Of a stretch of DNA of 64,000 nt, positions 11,461 to 21,635 are shown piece after piece (positions within the stretch are counted from its first letter, which is position 1; every line of letters begins with the position of its first letter). This DNA comes from Comamonadaceae bacterium (GTDB lineage: Bacteria; Pseudomonadota; Gammaproteobacteria; Burkholderiales; Burkholderiaceae_C), in assembly GCA_947455145.1 (NCBI GenBank), contig CANGME010000007.1, positions 1 through 64,000 of the forward strand. Direction: 5' to 3'. The translations under genes were made by a program, and so were the position numbers. A model generated the notes under the pieces. That model did no database searches, was not told where the DNA came from, and saw nothing but the letters and a program-made list of their open reading frames with translations.

Positions 11461-12450
11461 TTAACGTTTTTCCAACGTGGCTGGTGGCCAGCTCTCGAGC
11501 TTCATGCCCAAGGTCAAACCACGGGAAGCCAAAACTTCCTTGATCTCGTTGAGCGACTTGCGACCCAGGTTAGGGGTCTTGAGCAACTCATTTTCGGTGC
11601 GCTGAATCAGGTCACCGATGTAGTAGATGTTTTCGGCTTTGAGGCAGTTGGCGGAACGAACCGTCAACTCCAGCTCATCAACTGGACGCAGCAAGATCGG
11701 ATCGAACTGGCTGCTGCCACGGCTGGCCGGAGCTTCAAACGCTGCCAACTCGCTGCCTTCCAACTGTGCAAATACAGCCAGTTGCTCAACCAAAATCTTG
11801 GCAGAGGCACGAACCGCATCTTCAGCGCTGATGGCGCCGTTGGTTTCAATCTCAACCAAGAGCTTGTCCAAATCGGTACGTTGTTCAACACGTGCGCTTT
11901 CAACGGTGTAGCTAACGCGCTTGACCGGTGAGAAAGAAGCGTCGAGAACAATGCGGCCAATCGACTTGCTGGGCTCATCGCCATAACGGCGCATGGAGCC
12001 GGGAACATAGCCACGCCCTTTTTCAACCTTGATTTGCATGTCCAGCTTGCCACCCGTGGACAAGTTGGCGATGACGTGCTCAGGGTTGATGATGTCCACA
12101 TCATGCGGCGTTTGGATGTCAGCTGCAGTGATGACGCCTTCGCCATCTTTACGCAGACTCAGTGTGACTTCATCACGGTTGTGGAGTTTGAACACCACAC
12201 CCTTGAGGTTGAGCAAAATGTTGACGACGTCTTCTTGAACACCGTCAATCGATGAGTATTCGTGCAGAACACCGGCAATCGTAACTTCCGTAGCGGCATA
12301 GCCGGGCATGGAGGACAACAAAACACGGCGCAAAGCATTGCCCAGTGTATGGCCATAGCCACGCTCAAAAGGCTCTAGTGCGACCTTGGCGCGGTTCAGG
12401 CCAAGTTGTTCTACGTTGATTGCTTTGGGTTTAAGCAGACTTGTTTGCAT
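11461..12450 (-). CDS. rpoA: DNA-directed RNA polymerase subunit alpha
   Basis: Scaffold for RNA polymerase assembly and contact point for activators and UP elements. Its 329 residues equal the usual proteobacterial length. The N-terminal assembly domain carries [20 protein letters not shown]. After a linker, the C-terminal domain (about residues 245-320) contains the DNA- and activator-binding helices ([19 protein letters not shown] and the [13 protein letters not shown] helix). It sits between rpsD and rplQ. The rpsD-rpoA gap holds a perfect 12-bp hairpin. Confidence 0.98.
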   Translation of the reverse strand: MQTSLLKPKAINVEQLGLNRAKVALEPFERGYGHTLGNALRRVLLSSMPGYAATEVTIAGVLHEYSSIDGVQEDVVNILLNLKGVVFKLHNRDEVTLSLRKDGEGVITAADIQTPHDVDIINPEHVIANLSTGGKLDMQIKVEKGRGYVPGSMRRYGDEPSKSIGRIVLDASFSPVKRVSYTVESARVEQRTDLDKLLVEIETNGAISAEDAVRASAKILVEQLAVFAQLEGSELAAFEAPASRGSSQFDPILLRPVDELELTVRSANCLKAENIYYIGDLIQRTENELLKTPNLGRKSLNEIKEVLASRGLTLGMKLESWPPATLEKR

Positions 12451-12504
12451 GCAGACTTCCTGTCAATACCCCCGGTTCGTTACACCGGTAAGGCTGGTGA
12501 AGCA

Positions 12505-12532
12505 CCTACGCCGCGGTGGTCCGCGGCGTAGG
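12505..12532 (-). other. Perfect 12-bp hairpin between rpsD and rpoA
   Basis: An uninterrupted 12-bp inverted repeat (cctacgccgcgg / ccgcggcgtagg) with a four-base loop lies in the 101-base gap. There is no T-run on either side, so it is unlikely to be a classical terminator. It could be a processing site, a partial attenuator, or an RNA-stability element that tunes rpoA relative to ribosomal proteins. Function is inferred only from position. Confidence 0.6.
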
Positions 12533-12551
12533 AACGAGAAATGATTAGCTA

Positions 12552-13175
12552 TTAACGCGAGTACAACTCAACGATCAGCGATTCATTGATGTCAGCGGCG
12601 AATTCGTCGCGATCTGGCACCTTCTTGAAGGTACCCTCTGCCTTGTCGAGGTTGACCTCAACCCAAGCAGGCATGCCCACTTGCTGAGCCAACTGCAAGG
12701 CTTCAACAATACGGTTTTGTTTCTTGGATTTCTCGCGAACCGACACAACATCACCCACCTTAACCAGGTAAGAAGGGATATTGACGGATTGACCGTTCAC
12801 GGTCATGGCTTTATGCGAAACCAACTGGCGTGCTTCAGCGCGCGTTGAGCCAAAGCCCATGCGGTACACGACGTTGTCCAAGCGAGACTCCAAGAGGGAC
12901 AACAGGTTCGCGCCGGTATTGCCTTTGCGACGATCTGCCTCTTCAAAGTAGCGGCGGAATTGACGCTCCAAAATACCGTACATGCGCTTGACCTTCTGCT
13001 TTTCGCGCAGTTGCAGGCCAAAGTCAGACGTACGCTGACCAGATGTGCGGCCATGCTGGCCGGGTTTGGAATCAAATTTAGCCTTGTCACCGATGGCGCG
13101 ACGAGCGCTCTTCAGGAACAGGTCCGTGCCTTCACGGCGAGAGAGTTTGGCCTTGGGGCCGAGATAGCGTGCCAC
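12552..13175 (-). CDS. rpsD: 30S ribosomal protein S4
   Basis: Primary 16S rRNA binder that nucleates 30S assembly. The N terminus [20 protein letters not shown] is characteristic of S4, and the S4 RNA-binding domain follows ([20 protein letters not shown]). Its 207 residues match the standard length. In other proteobacteria S4 is the translational repressor of this operon. The usual target lies in the rpsM leader, and I did not attempt to fold it here. Confidence 0.98.
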   Translation of the reverse strand: MARYLGPKAKLSRREGTDLFLKSARRAIGDKAKFDSKPGQHGRTSGQRTSDFGLQLREKQKVKRMYGILERQFRRYFEEADRRKGNTGANLLSLLESRLDNVVYRMGFGSTRAEARQLVSHKAMTVNGQSVNIPSYLVKVGDVVSVREKSKKQNRIVEALQLAQQVGMPAWVEVNLDKAEGTFKKVPDRDEFAADINESLIVELYSR

Positions 13176-13277
13176 GTGAACTTCCTTTTATGTCATCTGC
13201 CGCAAAAATGCGGGAGCCACCCGAGCAATCAGGTGGCGGTGGGCTTACAACTTAAGGCTACGAAATGTAGCCCACGA

Positions 13278-13682
13278 TTAGATACGACGACGCTTTTGAG
13301 GGCGGCAGCCGTTATGCGGCATCGGGGTCACGTCGGAGATCAGATTGATACGGATCCCGAGTGCAGCCAAGGCGCGAACCGAAGATTCACGGCCGGGGCC
13401 TGGACCTTTGATTTCAACGTCAAGGTTTTTGATGCCTTGTTCAACAGCAGCACGGCCAGCAACTTCGGAAGCAACCTGAGCTGCAAACGGGGTTGATTTA
13501 CGTGAGCCTTTGAAACCCTGACCACCAGACGATGCCCATGACAAAGCATTGCCTTGGCGATCGGTGATGGTGATGATGGTATTGTTAAACGATGCGTGCA
13601 CGTGTGCAACGCCGTCTGCAACGTTCTTGCGAACTTTTTTGCGCACTCGTTGCGCGGCATTATTGGCGGGTGATTTAGCCAT
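13278..13682 (-). CDS. rpsK: 30S ribosomal protein S11
   Basis: Platform protein near the mRNA exit of the small subunit. The 134-residue product has the S11 core [38 protein letters not shown], and the very basic C terminus [12 protein letters not shown]. It lies 19 bases after rpsM. A small hairpin (gccacc / ggtggc, 13216-13237) lies in the gap before rpsD. Confidence 0.98.
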   Translation of the reverse strand: MAKSPANNAAQRVRKKVRKNVADGVAHVHASFNNTIITITDRQGNALSWASSGGQGFKGSRKSTPFAAQVASEVAGRAAVEQGIKNLDVEIKGPGPGRESSVRALAALGIRINLISDVTPMPHNGCRPQKRRRI

Positions 13683-13701
13683 GGTATTCCTTCAATGCCG
13701 G

Positions 13702-14067
13702 TTATTTTTTCAGTGACTGAGCTGCTTTACGCGGCCCTTTACGGGTACGCGCATTGGTGCGCGTACGCTGACCGCGCATGGGCAAGCCACGGCGATGACG
13801 GAATCCACGATAGCAACCAATGTCCATCAAACGCTTGATGTTCATGGTTGTCTCACGGCGCAAATCACCCTCAATGGTGAGTTCTGCGATGTGATCGCGA
13901 ATTTTTTCCAGATCGCCGTCCGTCAGGTCTTTGATCTTTTTGGAATACGCGATGTCACAGGATTCGCAAATTTTGCGAGCCCGAGTGCGCCCAATGCCAA
14001 AAATAGCGGTTAAGCCAATCTCAGCGTGCTTGTGCGGCGGAATATTGATGCCAGCGATACGTGCCAT
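13702..14067 (-). CDS. rpsM: 30S ribosomal protein S13
   Basis: Head protein that contacts the P-site tRNA and bridges to the large subunit. The 121 residues begin [20 protein letters not shown] and end with the RNA-binding tail rich in Arg and Lys ([19 protein letters not shown]). It is the first gene of the alpha operon proper, 24 bases after rpmJ, so the spc and alpha operons are continuous here. Confidence 0.98.
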   Translation of the reverse strand: MARIAGINIPPHKHAEIGLTAIFGIGRTRARKICESCDIAYSKKIKDLTDGDLEKIRDHIAELTIEGDLRRETTMNIKRLMDIGCYRGFRHRRGLPMRGQRTRTNARTRKGPRKAAQSLKK

Positions 14068-14091
14068 TTTCGTCCTCTAAAACTCTTACGA

Positions 14092-14205
14092 TCAACCTTG
14101 GCGCTGCTTATGACGCGGATCTGTACAGATCACACGCACAATGCCCTTGCGGCGGATAATTTTGCAGTTGCGGCAAATTTTCTTTACCGAAGCAGAAACT
14201 CTCAT
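14092..14205 (-). CDS. rpmJ: 50S ribosomal protein L36 (zinc-binding form)
   Basis: Thirty-seven-residue zinc-ribbon protein of the large subunit. The minus strand reads [15 protein letters not shown], continues through [17 protein letters not shown], and ends KQRQG before TGA. Zinc ligands are the CxxC pair, a third Cys (VICTD) and His in PRH, so this is the C+ form that does not respond to zinc shortage by loss of metal ligands. It lies between secY and rpsM. No infA gene is present beside it. Confidence 0.95.
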   Translation of the reverse strand: MRVSASVKKICRNCKIIRRKGIVRVICTDPRHKQRQG

Positions 14206-14239
14206 TTCACTCTCCTAAAACTTCTAAGGTTTTGTTGAT

Positions 14240-14263
14240 CCAAGGTCTTATTCAAAACCTTGG
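14240..14263 (-). other. Hairpin in the secY-rpmJ gap
   Basis: A 7-bp inverted repeat (ccaaggt / accttgg) with a ten-base loop in the 78-base gap between the secY stop and rpmJ. No T-run follows. It may mark an RNA processing point or a partial attenuator between the spc block and rpmJ. Confidence 0.4.
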
Positions 14264-14283
14264 AGCATATGACAAACTAAAAA

Positions 14284-15594
14284 CTATGTTGCTTTGAAGT
14301 TCGCTTTTTTCAGGAGCGAATCATACTGTTGCGACATCAAGTAATTTTGTACTTGGGCCATGAAATCCATGGTCACCACCACAATGATCAGCAGCGATGT
14401 GCCACCGAAATAAAAGGGCACGTTGTACTTCAAGACCAAAAACTCAGGCAACAAGCACACGAAGGTGATGTAGATGGCTCCAGCCATGGTCAAACGAAGC
14501 AGAATTTTGTCTATGTGACGAGCGGTTTGGTCACCAGGACGAATCCCGGGAATAAAAGCACCACTCTTCTTCAAGTTGTCTGCTGTTTCACGGCTGTTGA
14601 AAACCAGCGCTGTGTAGAAGAAGCAGAAAAACACTATTGCCGAAGCATACAGCATCACGTAAATGGGTTGACCCGGGGTCAAGCTGCCTGCAATGTCTTT
14701 GAGCCACAACATGGATTCACCACTGCTGAACCAACTCACCACGGTTGCGGGCAAGAGAATAATGGACGAAGCAAAGATGGGGGGGATCACACCCGCCATG
14801 TTCAGCTTTAATGGCAGGTGCGATGACTGACCACCATACACTTTGTTGCCCACTTGTCGTCTGGCGTAGTTCACTAAAATTTTGCGCTGGCCACGCTCAA
14901 CAAACACCACGAAGTAAGTCACCAAGGCGACCAACACCACAATGAACAGAGCCACGATGATACTCATAGCACCAGTGCGCACCAACTCAAGCAGCCCGCC
15001 AATGGCGCTGGGCAAACCTGCTGCGATACCACCAAAAATAATGATCGAGATACCATTGCCCAGACCACGCTCAGTGATCTGCTCACCTAGCCACATCAGG
15101 AACATCGTGCCTGCGGTTAATGTGACAACAGCCGTCATGCGAAAACCGATGCCAGGGGCAATCACCAGACCCGCAGAGCTCTCTAGCGCCATTGCAATGC
15201 CCAGAGACTGGAACAGGGCCAAACCCAGCGTGCCGTAGCGTGTGTACTGCGTGATCTTGCGACGACCGGCCTCGCCCTCTTTCTTGAGCTGCTCAAAAGC
15301 AGGCAAGACGTAGGTCATCAATTGCATGATGATCGAGGCCGAAATGTAGGGCATGATACCCAAGGCGAACACCGTGAAGCGCGACAAAGCGCCTCCGGAG
15401 AACATATTGAACAGGCTCAGAATGCCGCCCTGCTGACCTTTGAACAATTCTTGCAACTGATCGGGGTTGATGCCAGGCACAGGAATGTGCGCACCGACCC
15501 GATACACGACTAGGGCAAGCAGCAAAAAGACGAGCCGACGACGCAGGTCGCCGAACTTGCCAGTTTTTGCTATTTGAGCTGCGTTAGTTGCCAC
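14284..15594 (-). CDS. secY: Protein translocase subunit SecY
   Basis: Channel-forming subunit of the Sec translocon in the inner membrane. Its 436 residues contain ten transmembrane segments. Signature stretches are the N-terminal [20 protein letters not shown], the plug region [20 protein letters not shown], and the cytoplasmic loop [16 protein letters not shown] that contacts SecA and ribosomes. It sits after rplO with a 22-base gap, as in other spc operons. The gene that usually follows in Burkholderia, infA, is absent here. Confidence 0.98.
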   Translation of the reverse strand: MATNAAQIAKTGKFGDLRRRLVFLLLALVVYRVGAHIPVPGINPDQLQELFKGQQGGILSLFNMFSGGALSRFTVFALGIMPYISASIIMQLMTYVLPAFEQLKKEGEAGRRKITQYTRYGTLGLALFQSLGIAMALESSAGLVIAPGIGFRMTAVVTLTAGTMFLMWLGEQITERGLGNGISIIIFGGIAAGLPSAIGGLLELVRTGAMSIIVALFIVVLVALVTYFVVFVERGQRKILVNYARRQVGNKVYGGQSSHLPLKLNMAGVIPPIFASSIILLPATVVSWFSSGESMLWLKDIAGSLTPGQPIYVMLYASAIVFFCFFYTALVFNSRETADNLKKSGAFIPGIRPGDQTARHIDKILLRLTMAGAIYITFVCLLPEFLVLKYNVPFYFGGTSLLIIVVVTMDFMAQVQNYLMSQQYDSLLKKANFKAT

Positions 15595-15616
15595 GAGAAT
15601 TGTTCCTCAAGCCGAA

Positions 15617-16048
15617 TCAGGACAGGCTGCCGCCAGCGGCTTCGATTGCAACTTTAGCTGCAGCCGTTGCACCGATACCCGTCAATTTGACCGACTTGGT
15701 GAGTTCACCCGTCTTGATGATCTTGACCACTTTGGCCAATTGACCAACCAAGCCAGCTTGCTTGAGTGTCAACAGGTCAACCGTCTCAGCGCCCAGGGCT
15801 TCCAGAGCGGTCAGCGTCACTTCGGCATTGAACTTGAGCAGGTGTGACTTAAAGCCACGCTTGGGCAAGCGGCGTTGCATAGGCATCTGACCGCCTTCAA
15901 AACCAACCTTGTGGTAGCCACCCGAACGTGACTTTTGACCTTTGTGACCGCGACCAGCAGTCTTACCCAGGCCTGAGCCGATACCGCGACCGACGCGACG
16001 CTTGGCGTGCTTTGCGCCGTCAGCGTGCTTAATGGTATTGAGTTCCAT
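15617..16048 (-). CDS. rplO: 50S ribosomal protein L15
   Basis: Late-assembly protein of the large subunit. The 143-residue product has the glycine- and arginine-rich extended N terminus [20 protein letters not shown] and the [15 protein letters not shown] signature, with a globular C-terminal domain. It is 11 bases after rpmD and 22 bases before secY, in standard spc order. Confidence 0.98.
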   Translation of the reverse strand: MELNTIKHADGAKHAKRRVGRGIGSGLGKTAGRGHKGQKSRSGGYHKVGFEGGQMPMQRRLPKRGFKSHLLKFNAEVTLTALEALGAETVDLLTLKQAGLVGQLAKVVKIIKTGELTKSVKLTGIGATAAAKVAIEAAGGSLS

Positions 16049-16059
16049 GATGTTGCCTC

Positions 16060-16242
16060 TCAGAGCACTTTGATCAGATAGCTGATCTTGTTGATCATGC
16101 CGCGCACTGCGGGCGTGTCTTGCAATTCGCTGGTGCTGTTGAGCTTGCGCAGACCCAGACCGCGAACGGTGTCACGGTGGGCTTGCTTGCAGCCGATAGG
16201 ACTGCGAACCAGTTGAAGTTTGACTGTTTGTTGCGTTGTCAT
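16060..16242 (-). CDS. rpmD: 50S ribosomal protein L30
   Basis: Sixty-residue large-subunit protein. The ferredoxin-like fold is indicated by [20 protein letters not shown] followed by [20 protein letters not shown] and the closing YLIKV. It lies between rpsE (15 bases before) and rplO, the usual position. Confidence 0.97.
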   Translation of the reverse strand: MTTQQTVKLQLVRSPIGCKQAHRDTVRGLGLRKLNSTSELQDTPAVRGMINKISYLIKVL

Positions 16243-16257
16243 TTTTGAAGCCTCCGA

Positions 16258-16785
16258 TTACGCGAAGATCTCTTCAATCGTCTTGCCACGCTTTGCAGCC
16301 ACTTCCGACGGTGTGGTCGAATGCGAGAGAGCGTCGAGTGTGGCCCGAACCATGTTGTAGGGGTTGGATGAACCATGGCTCTTGGCCACGATGTCGGTAA
16401 TGCCGATGACTTCAAAGACAGCGCGCATAGGACCGCCAGCAATGATGCCCGTACCTTTGGGTGCTGGGGTCATCATCACAGAAGCAGCACCGTGCTGGCC
16501 AGTCACCCGGTGGTGAATTGAGCCATTTTTAAGCGTGATCTTTTTCAGATTACGACGAGCTTCTTCCATTGCTTTTTGCACGGCAGCAGGCACTTCTTTC
16601 GATTTGCCCTTGCCCATGCCAACGCGACCATCGCCATCACCCACCACGGTCAGTGCAGCGAAACCGAGGATACGGCCGCCCTTAACCACTTTGGTGACGC
16701 GATTGATCGCGATCATTTTTTCGCGCAGGCCGTCTTCAGGACCCTCGGCCCCTTTACCCTGCATTTTTGCTTGAACTTTAGCCAT
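16258..16785 (-). CDS. rpsE: 30S ribosomal protein S5
   Basis: Small-subunit protein at the mRNA entry tunnel that contributes to decoding accuracy. The double-stranded RNA-binding N-terminal domain has [20 protein letters not shown] and [20 protein letters not shown]. The C-terminal domain has [19 protein letters not shown] and [15 protein letters not shown]. At 175 residues it is of normal size. Confidence 0.98.
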   Translation of the reverse strand: MAKVQAKMQGKGAEGPEDGLREKMIAINRVTKVVKGGRILGFAALTVVGDGDGRVGMGKGKSKEVPAAVQKAMEEARRNLKKITLKNGSIHHRVTGQHGAASVMMTPAPKGTGIIAGGPMRAVFEVIGITDIVAKSHGSSNPYNMVRATLDALSHSTTPSEVAAKRGKTIEEIFA

Positions 16786-16802
16786 CTTTATTTCCGATCT
16801 GC

Positions 16803-17171
16803 TTAGAACTGCAAGCCAGCTTCACGTGCCGCATCGGCCAGCGCTTTCACGCGGCCATGGTACGCAAAACCCGAACGATCAAACGCCACTTTTTCCACAC
16901 CAGCAGCTTTTGCTTTTTCAGCAATCAGCTTGCCAATGATCTGGGCTGCAGCGGCATTGCCACCTTTGCCCGAAGCGCCTAACGACTTGCGCACATCTGC
17001 CTGAGCGGTTGAAGCGCTGGCAAGAACCTTGCCGCCGTCGCCAGAAATCACGCTGGCATAAATGTGCAAATTGGTGCGATTCACCGTCAAACGGGCCACA
17101 CCCTGAGTCGCAATGCGAATTCGGGTTTGACGTGAGCGACGAAGGCGCTGCTCTTTTTTGGTCAACATCAT
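16803..17171 (-). CDS. rplR: 50S ribosomal protein L18
   Basis: Binds 5S rRNA with L5. The basic N terminus ([20 protein letters not shown]) is followed by [16 protein letters not shown], and the C terminus has [20 protein letters not shown]. The start could be either of two adjacent ATG codons (17171 or 17168). Its 122 residues are slightly longer than in E. coli, as in other betaproteobacteria. Confidence 0.98.
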   Translation of the reverse strand: MMLTKKEQRLRRSRQTRIRIATQGVARLTVNRTNLHIYASVISGDGGKVLASASTAQADVRKSLGASGKGGNAAAAQIIGKLIAEKAKAAGVEKVAFDRSGFAYHGRVKALADAAREAGLQF

Positions 17172-17179
17172 GCAGCTCC

Positions 17180-17713
17180 TTATTTCTTCTTGGTCTCTTT
17201 GATCGCGACCTTCTCATCCGAATAACGGATGCCTTTGCCTTTGTAGGGCTCAGGAGGACGGACCGCACGAATTTCAGCAGCCACTTGACCAACGCGCTGA
17301 CGATCAGCGCCTTTGATCAAGATTTCGGTGGGCGTTGCTGTGGCCACCGTAATGCCAGCAGGCATATCGATGTTCACTGGATGGGAGTAACCCACCGTCA
17401 GATTCAGCTTGGCACCTTGTGCGGCGGCTTTGTAGCCCACGCCAATCAAGGTCAGCTTCTTTTCAAAACCCTTGCTCACACCGACCACCATGTTGTTCAC
17501 CAGCTGACGCATGGTGCCGCTCATGGCATTGGCTTCGCGGGAGTCATTGGCGGGGGCAAAGCTGAGCTTGCCGCCTTCATTGACCACCTTGACCAGCGCT
17601 GACTGGGCTTGCGACAATACGCCGCCAGTACCTTTGACACTGATTTGATCGTCCTTGATGGACACATCCACCCCAGCGGGGATGGTTACAGGCATTTTTG
17701 CTACACGTGACAT
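17180..17713 (-). CDS. rplF: 50S ribosomal protein L6
   Basis: Large-subunit protein near the GTPase centre. The two-fold repeated domain structure is visible: the first half starts [20 protein letters not shown] and includes [17 protein letters not shown]. The second has the highly conserved [14 protein letters not shown] near the end. At 177 residues it has the usual length. It lies nine bases before rplR. Confidence 0.98.
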   Translation of the reverse strand: MSRVAKMPVTIPAGVDVSIKDDQISVKGTGGVLSQAQSALVKVVNEGGKLSFAPANDSREANAMSGTMRQLVNNMVVGVSKGFEKKLTLIGVGYKAAAQGAKLNLTVGYSHPVNIDMPAGITVATATPTEILIKGADRQRVGQVAAEIRAVRPPEPYKGKGIRYSDEKVAIKETKKK

Positions 17714-17737
17714 TTCAGTTTCTCCTCAATGCCGCCG

Positions 17738-18133
17738 TTAAGCCACGTAGCAAAGAACTTCACCACCGACACCGGTAGCGCGCGCTTTACGATCAGTCAT
17801 CACACCTTTAGGCGTGGTGACAATGGCCACACCAAGACCGTTTTGGACTTGGGGGATGGCGTCAGAACCTTTGTACACACGCAAGCCAGGGCGGCTAACG
17901 CGCTCGATGCGCTCAATAACTGGGCGACCAGCGTAGTACTTCAGGGTAATTTCTAATTGGGCTTTGCCGTCTTCGGTTTTCACCTGGAAGCCGTCAACAT
18001 AGCCCTCGTCTTTCAACACTTGCGCAATGGCGATCTTCACTTTGGAAGAAGGCACTAACACAGTGGCTTTAGCAACCATCTGCGCATTGCGAATGCGTGT
18101 TAACAGGTCGGCGATGGGATCACTCATGCTCAT
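17738..18133 (-). CDS. rpsH: 30S ribosomal protein S8
   Basis: Central-domain 16S rRNA binder. In E. coli it also represses the spc operon by binding near rplE. The 131-residue product begins [20 protein letters not shown] and ends in the S8 signature [22 protein letters not shown] did not identify the S8 target hairpin in this operon's messenger by eye. Confidence 0.98.
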   Translation of the reverse strand: MSMSDPIADLLTRIRNAQMVAKATVLVPSSKVKIAIAQVLKDEGYVDGFQVKTEDGKAQLEITLKYYAGRPVIERIERVSRPGLRVYKGSDAIPQVQNGLGVAIVTTPKGVMTDRKARATGVGGEVLCYVA

Positions 18134-18150
18134 GTCTAATCTCCTGTCGC

Positions 18151-18456
18151 TTACCAGCTGGCTTTGGTGATGCCGGGAATATCCCCAGCAAAAGCCAGTT
18201 CACGGATCTTGGCGCGAGCCAAGCCGAACTGACGGAATGTGCCACGCGGGCGACCGGTGATTGCACAACGGTTGCGCTGACGTGTCGGGTTCGCATTACG
18301 CGGCAACTTTTGCAGACCCAAGCGGGCTTCTGCACGTTCTTCGTCACTGCGCTTGAGGTCACTGGCGATCGCTTTGAGTTCCGCGTGTTTCTTCGCGTAT
18401 TTGGCGACCAGTTTGTCTCGCTTGAGCTCTCGCTCGATTAAAGCTGCTTTAGCCAC
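18151..18456 (-). CDS. rpsN: 30S ribosomal protein S14 (zinc-free long form)
   Basis: Small-subunit head protein. It is the 101-residue long form without the CxxC zinc ligands. It has the ending [20 protein letters not shown] then [19 protein letters not shown], which is diagnostic. It lies eight bases after rplE. Confidence 0.98.
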   Translation of the reverse strand: MAKAALIERELKRDKLVAKYAKKHAELKAIASDLKRSDEERAEARLGLQKLPRNANPTRQRNRCAITGRPRGTFRQFGLARAKIRELAFAGDIPGITKASW

Positions 18457-18464
18457 AAGTCACC

Positions 18465-19004
18465 TCAGTTCTTGAACGGGAAACGGAAACCGGTGAGAAG
18501 TGCTTTGCACTCTTCGTCAGTCTGGGCCGTTGTCGTGATGCTGATATTGAGGCCGCGCAAGGCATCAACCTTGTCGTACTCAATCTCAGGGAAAATGATC
18601 TGCTCTTTAACGCCGATGTTGTAGTTGCCACGGCCATCAAAGGCGCGACCTGAGATACCACGGAAGTCACGAACGCGGGGCAGAGCCACGGTCACAAAAC
18701 GATCCAGGAACTCATACATCTGAACGCCACGCAGCGTGACCATGCAGCCAATGGCCTGGTCTTCACGGATTTTGAAACCCGCGATAGCTTTCTTGGCCTT
18801 GGTCACCACAGGCTTTTGACCTGCGATTTTGGTCAGGTCGCTTACAGCGTTGTCCATCACCTTTTTATCGGCTACAGCCTCGCTCACACCCATATTCAGT
18901 GTGATCTTGCTCAGGCGCGGCACTTGCATGGGTGACTTGTAGCCAAATTTGGCTGTCAATTCAGGAACCAGCTTTTCGCGGTAGATTTGTTGAAGACGTG
19001 CCAT
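18465..19004 (-). CDS. rplE: 50S ribosomal protein L5
   Basis: Binds 5S rRNA and contacts the P-site tRNA. The 179-residue product has [20 protein letters not shown] at the start, [17 protein letters not shown], the [17 protein letters not shown] loop, and the C-terminal [18 protein letters not shown]. It lies two bases after rplX, so translation is probably coupled. Confidence 0.98.
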   Translation of the reverse strand: MARLQQIYREKLVPELTAKFGYKSPMQVPRLSKITLNMGVSEAVADKKVMDNAVSDLTKIAGQKPVVTKAKKAIAGFKIREDQAIGCMVTLRGVQMYEFLDRFVTVALPRVRDFRGISGRAFDGRGNYNIGVKEQIIFPEIEYDKVDALRGLNISITTTAQTDEECKALLTGFRFPFKN

Positions 19005-19006
19005 GC

Positions 19007-19327
19007 TTATGCCACCTTGATTTCTTCGCCGCTGGACTTGTAAACGCGCACGCGCTTACCATCAGCCAACAGCTTGATGCCCACCCGGTCAGCTTTGCCG
19101 GTTGCAGCATTGAAAATTGCCACATTGGATTGGTGAATTGGCATGGCCTTTTCAACAATACCGCCCGCAGCGCCCTTTAGAGGATTTGGCTTGGTGTGTT
19201 TTTTCACCAAGTTAATGCCCTCAATCAGCACGTGCGAATCATCTTTGCGCAGCGCAATTTTGCCGCGCTTGCCTTTATCGCGCCCTGTGAGCACGATGAC
19301 ATCGTCGCCTTTGCGAATCTTGTTCAT
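19007..19327 (-). CDS. rplX: 50S ribosomal protein L24
   Basis: Assembly initiator of the large subunit at the tunnel exit. The 106-residue product carries the KOW motif in the N terminus ([20 protein letters not shown]) and the following [19 protein letters not shown]. It is nine bases after rplN. Confidence 0.98.
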   Translation of the reverse strand: MNKIRKGDDVIVLTGRDKGKRGKIALRKDDSHVLIEGINLVKKHTKPNPLKGAAGGIVEKAMPIHQSNVAIFNAATGKADRVGIKLLADGKRVRVYKSSGEEIKVA

Positions 19328-19336
19328 GACGCTTCC

Positions 19337-19705
19337 TTAGAGAACTTCAGGAGCCAGGGACACGATCTTCATGAACTTCTCAGTGCGCAATTCACGCGTG
19401 ACTGGTCCAAAGATACGGGTGCCGATAGGCTCCAGCTTGGCATTGAGCAGCACAGCCGCATTGCCATCAAATTTCACCAGGGAGCCGTCGCTACGACGAA
19501 TGCCCTTGGCGGTACGCACAACCACTGCGCTGTAGATCTCGCCTTTTTTGACGCGACCACGCGGAGCAGCTTCCTTGATGCTGACTTTAATGACGTCACC
19601 CACGCTCGCATAGCGACGCTTGGATCCGCCGAGCACCTTGATGCACAACACGGATTTAGCACCCGTGTTGTCGGCAACTTCTAATCGAGATTCAGTTTGG
19701 ATCAT
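19337..19705 (-). CDS. rplN: 50S ribosomal protein L14
   Basis: Large-subunit interface protein and first gene of the spc operon. The start is ATG 19705 ([20 protein letters not shown]), giving the invariant length of 122 residues. An upstream in-frame extension is not conserved in the family. The gene is preceded by about 136 bases of leader and a good sigma-70 promoter. rpsQ and the rest of the S10 operon are not upstream; glpD is. Confidence 0.98.
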   Translation of the reverse strand: MIQTESRLEVADNTGAKSVLCIKVLGGSKRRYASVGDVIKVSIKEAAPRGRVKKGEIYSAVVVRTAKGIRRSDGSLVKFDGNAAVLLNAKLEPIGTRIFGPVTRELRTEKFMKIVSLAPEVL

Positions 19706-19848
19706 TTCTTTATTTCCCAACTTGCACCAGTCACTTCAGAGTTTCCTCATCAAGCTTCCAGTCAGTCTTGGGCCCGTCTTCTGCAACATGAACCACTCAC
19801 ATTGCTTTTGTTGGGCAGAATCTTCACGTATCAAACGCGAAGCTCTCG

Positions 19849-19877
19849 ATTATGCCATGGTTTTAGCGCCGCATCAA
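19849..19877 (-). promoter_or_regulatory. Sigma-70 promoter of the spc operon
   Basis: On the minus strand TTGATG (19877-19872), a 17-base spacer, then CATAAT (19854-19849). The -35 box overlaps the last codons of glpD. A start near 19842 would give a leader of about 137 bases before rplN, room for regulation. This is the only good promoter I see ahead of the 19.7-10.9 kb gene block. Confidence 0.7.
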
Positions 19878-21511
19878 GAAACTTTATTCGGCACGCTCAA
19901 ATAATTCGCGGCCAGAGCGTCGAATGCTTCACTTTGAGGCGCAGAAACCCCCTCTTGCGCCAGGATGGCCGCCACTTTTGGTCCCACCTGCCGGGCCAGT
20001 GCAGCATCCAAAAACAGCAGTCTTGAGCGTCGGGCCAGCACGTCTTCTACGGTACGAGCGTACTCATGGCGCACGGCAAAACGCACCATGGCGGGTGTCA
20101 CCCCGGCCACCAATTCGGGTTCTTTTCGATATAAAGCGAGTACATACTCAGCTTCAGACCCATATGAATGCTGGCCTTCAGATTCTCGGATTGAATTGCC
20201 CGCACATGCCGCCTCACTGCCGATCAAGCTCAAATGCGCTGTGCCGCCACGGTGCTGCCAAGTCCCATCGATCAATCCATTTACTAAACAGGCCTCCATC
20301 ACGTCTTGCGCCATGGCGCGGTAAGTCGTCCATTTGCCACCAGTCACGCTCAGCAGACCACTGGGGCTGGTCCAAATTTTGTGTTCCCGGCTCAATTTTG
20401 AAGTTGCACCACCCGAACTACTCGTAAGTTGTGCTTCATGCGCCAAAGGACGCAGCCCGGCCCACGCACTGCGCACATCCTGCCGTGTGGGCGCTCGGCT
20501 CAAATAGCGGCCCGCCTCGGCCAGAATGAAATCCACTTCCTGCGCCATCGGTTGCGGCTCCAGCGGCATGTCGTCTCGTGGAGTGTCAGTGGTTCCCAAA
20601 ATCACCTTGCCCAACCAGGGCAGGGCAAACAGCACTCGGCCATCAGAGGTCTTAGGAATCATCAGCGCCGCGTCGCCCGGCAAAAACTCTCGGTCAACCA
20701 CCAGATGAATGCCCTGACTAGGCGTCACCGCAGGCGTGCGCTCGCCTGCTGCCGTCGCCTCTGCGGTGGTGCGAGCTGCGGCATCCTGCACGCACAACTC
20801 ATTCACCCACACCCCAGTGGCGTTGATGACACAGCGTGACGCAACGCGGTAGCGCCGCCCCGTCTCGGCATCCGTACACACCACGCCCGCCACGCGCCCC
20901 TGGTCGTAGAGCAACTCATTCACCGGGCAGTAGTTCAGCATCAGCGCCCCATGCGCCGCCGCTGTGCGGGCCAGGGTGATGGCCAGCCGCGCGTCGTTGA
21001 ACTGGCCATCCCAGTATTTCACCCCACCGTGCAAGTCTTTCGTCTGCACCGTCGGCAACAAGGCTTGGGTTTGCGCTGGGCTCAGCAGCTCGGTCGCGCC
21101 CAAACCGGCAGCCCCGGCCAGCACGTCGTACAGCTTGAGCCCCGCACCGTAAAACGGCTTGTCCCACCAGCGGTAGGTGGGGATGACGAAAGCCAGCGGC
21201 TGCGCCAGATGCGGCGCATGGGCCAGCAACAAGGCGCGCTCTTTCAATGACTCGCGCACAAAGCCCAACTGCCCCTGCGCCAAATAGCGCACGCCGCCAT
21301 GCACCAGCTTGGTCGAGCGCGACGAGGTGCCTTTGGCAAAGTCATGCGCCTCCAGCAACAGCACGCGCAAGCCGCGCGCCGCCGCGTCCAGGGCCACGCC
21401 CAAACCCGTAGCGCCACCACCCACCACGGTCACATCAAAGGTTTGCGGCGCGGCCAGTTGCGCCAGCAGCTCGGCGCGCAAAGTCAGCTTGGGGGGTTCG
21501 GCCAATGTCAT
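19874..21511 (-). CDS. glpD: Aerobic glycerol-3-phosphate dehydrogenase
   Basis: FAD enzyme at the inner membrane that oxidises glycerol 3-phosphate to dihydroxyacetone phosphate and passes electrons to ubiquinone. The dinucleotide-binding site is VTVVGGGATGLGVALDAAAR (about residues 24-43), followed by GTSSRSTKLVHGGVRYL. Substrate and FAD motifs include SQGIHLVVDREFL and TDTPRDD, with the C-terminal DAO domain after residue 390. Its 545 residues are normal. It follows glpK on the same strand with a palindromic repeat between them, making a glycerol catabolic pair. Its 3' end carries the spc promoter. Confidence 0.95.
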   Translation of the reverse strand: MTLAEPPKLTLRAELLAQLAAPQTFDVTVVGGGATGLGVALDAAARGLRVLLLEAHDFAKGTSSRSTKLVHGGVRYLAQGQLGFVRESLKERALLLAHAPHLAQPLAFVIPTYRWWDKPFYGAGLKLYDVLAGAAGLGATELLSPAQTQALLPTVQTKDLHGGVKYWDGQFNDARLAITLARTAAAHGALMLNYCPVNELLYDQGRVAGVVCTDAETGRRYRVASRCVINATGVWVNELCVQDAAARTTAEATAAGERTPAVTPSQGIHLVVDREFLPGDAALMIPKTSDGRVLFALPWLGKVILGTTDTPRDDMPLEPQPMAQEVDFILAEAGRYLSRAPTRQDVRSAWAGLRPLAHEAQLTSSSGGATSKLSREHKIWTSPSGLLSVTGGKWTTYRAMAQDVMEACLVNGLIDGTWQHRGGTAHLSLIGSEAACAGNSIRESEGQHSYGSEAEYVLALYRKEPELVAGVTPAMVRFAVRHEYARTVEDVLARRSRLLFLDAALARQVGPKVAAILAQEGVSAPQSEAFDALAANYLSVPNKVS

Positions 21512-21540
21512 GTAGTGTTTATTTGAGAATATCTATTACC

Positions 21541-21601
21541 CCCGTTCGACCTGAGCTTGTCGAAGGTCTGCCAAGGCTTCGACAAGCTCAGCCCGAACGG
21601 G
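21541..21601. repeat. Palindromic repeat in the glpK-glpD gap
   Basis: Imperfect inverted repeat with arms of about 25 bases built on cgttcg...tgagcttgtcgaag and its complement cttcgacaagctca...cgaacg, with a short centre. This ttcgacaagctcag core is a common dispersed palindrome in many GC-rich proteobacterial genomes. In RNA it would form a strong hairpin between glpK and glpD, possibly lowering glpD relative to glpK. Confidence 0.8.
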
Positions 21602-21635
21602 GAAATCTCTAATGAACAATCTCGGCTCATGCCAA

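Noticed and set aside
16060-19720. Short plus-strand frames across the ribosomal operon
   Set aside because: All are antisense shadows of well-identified ribosomal protein genes.
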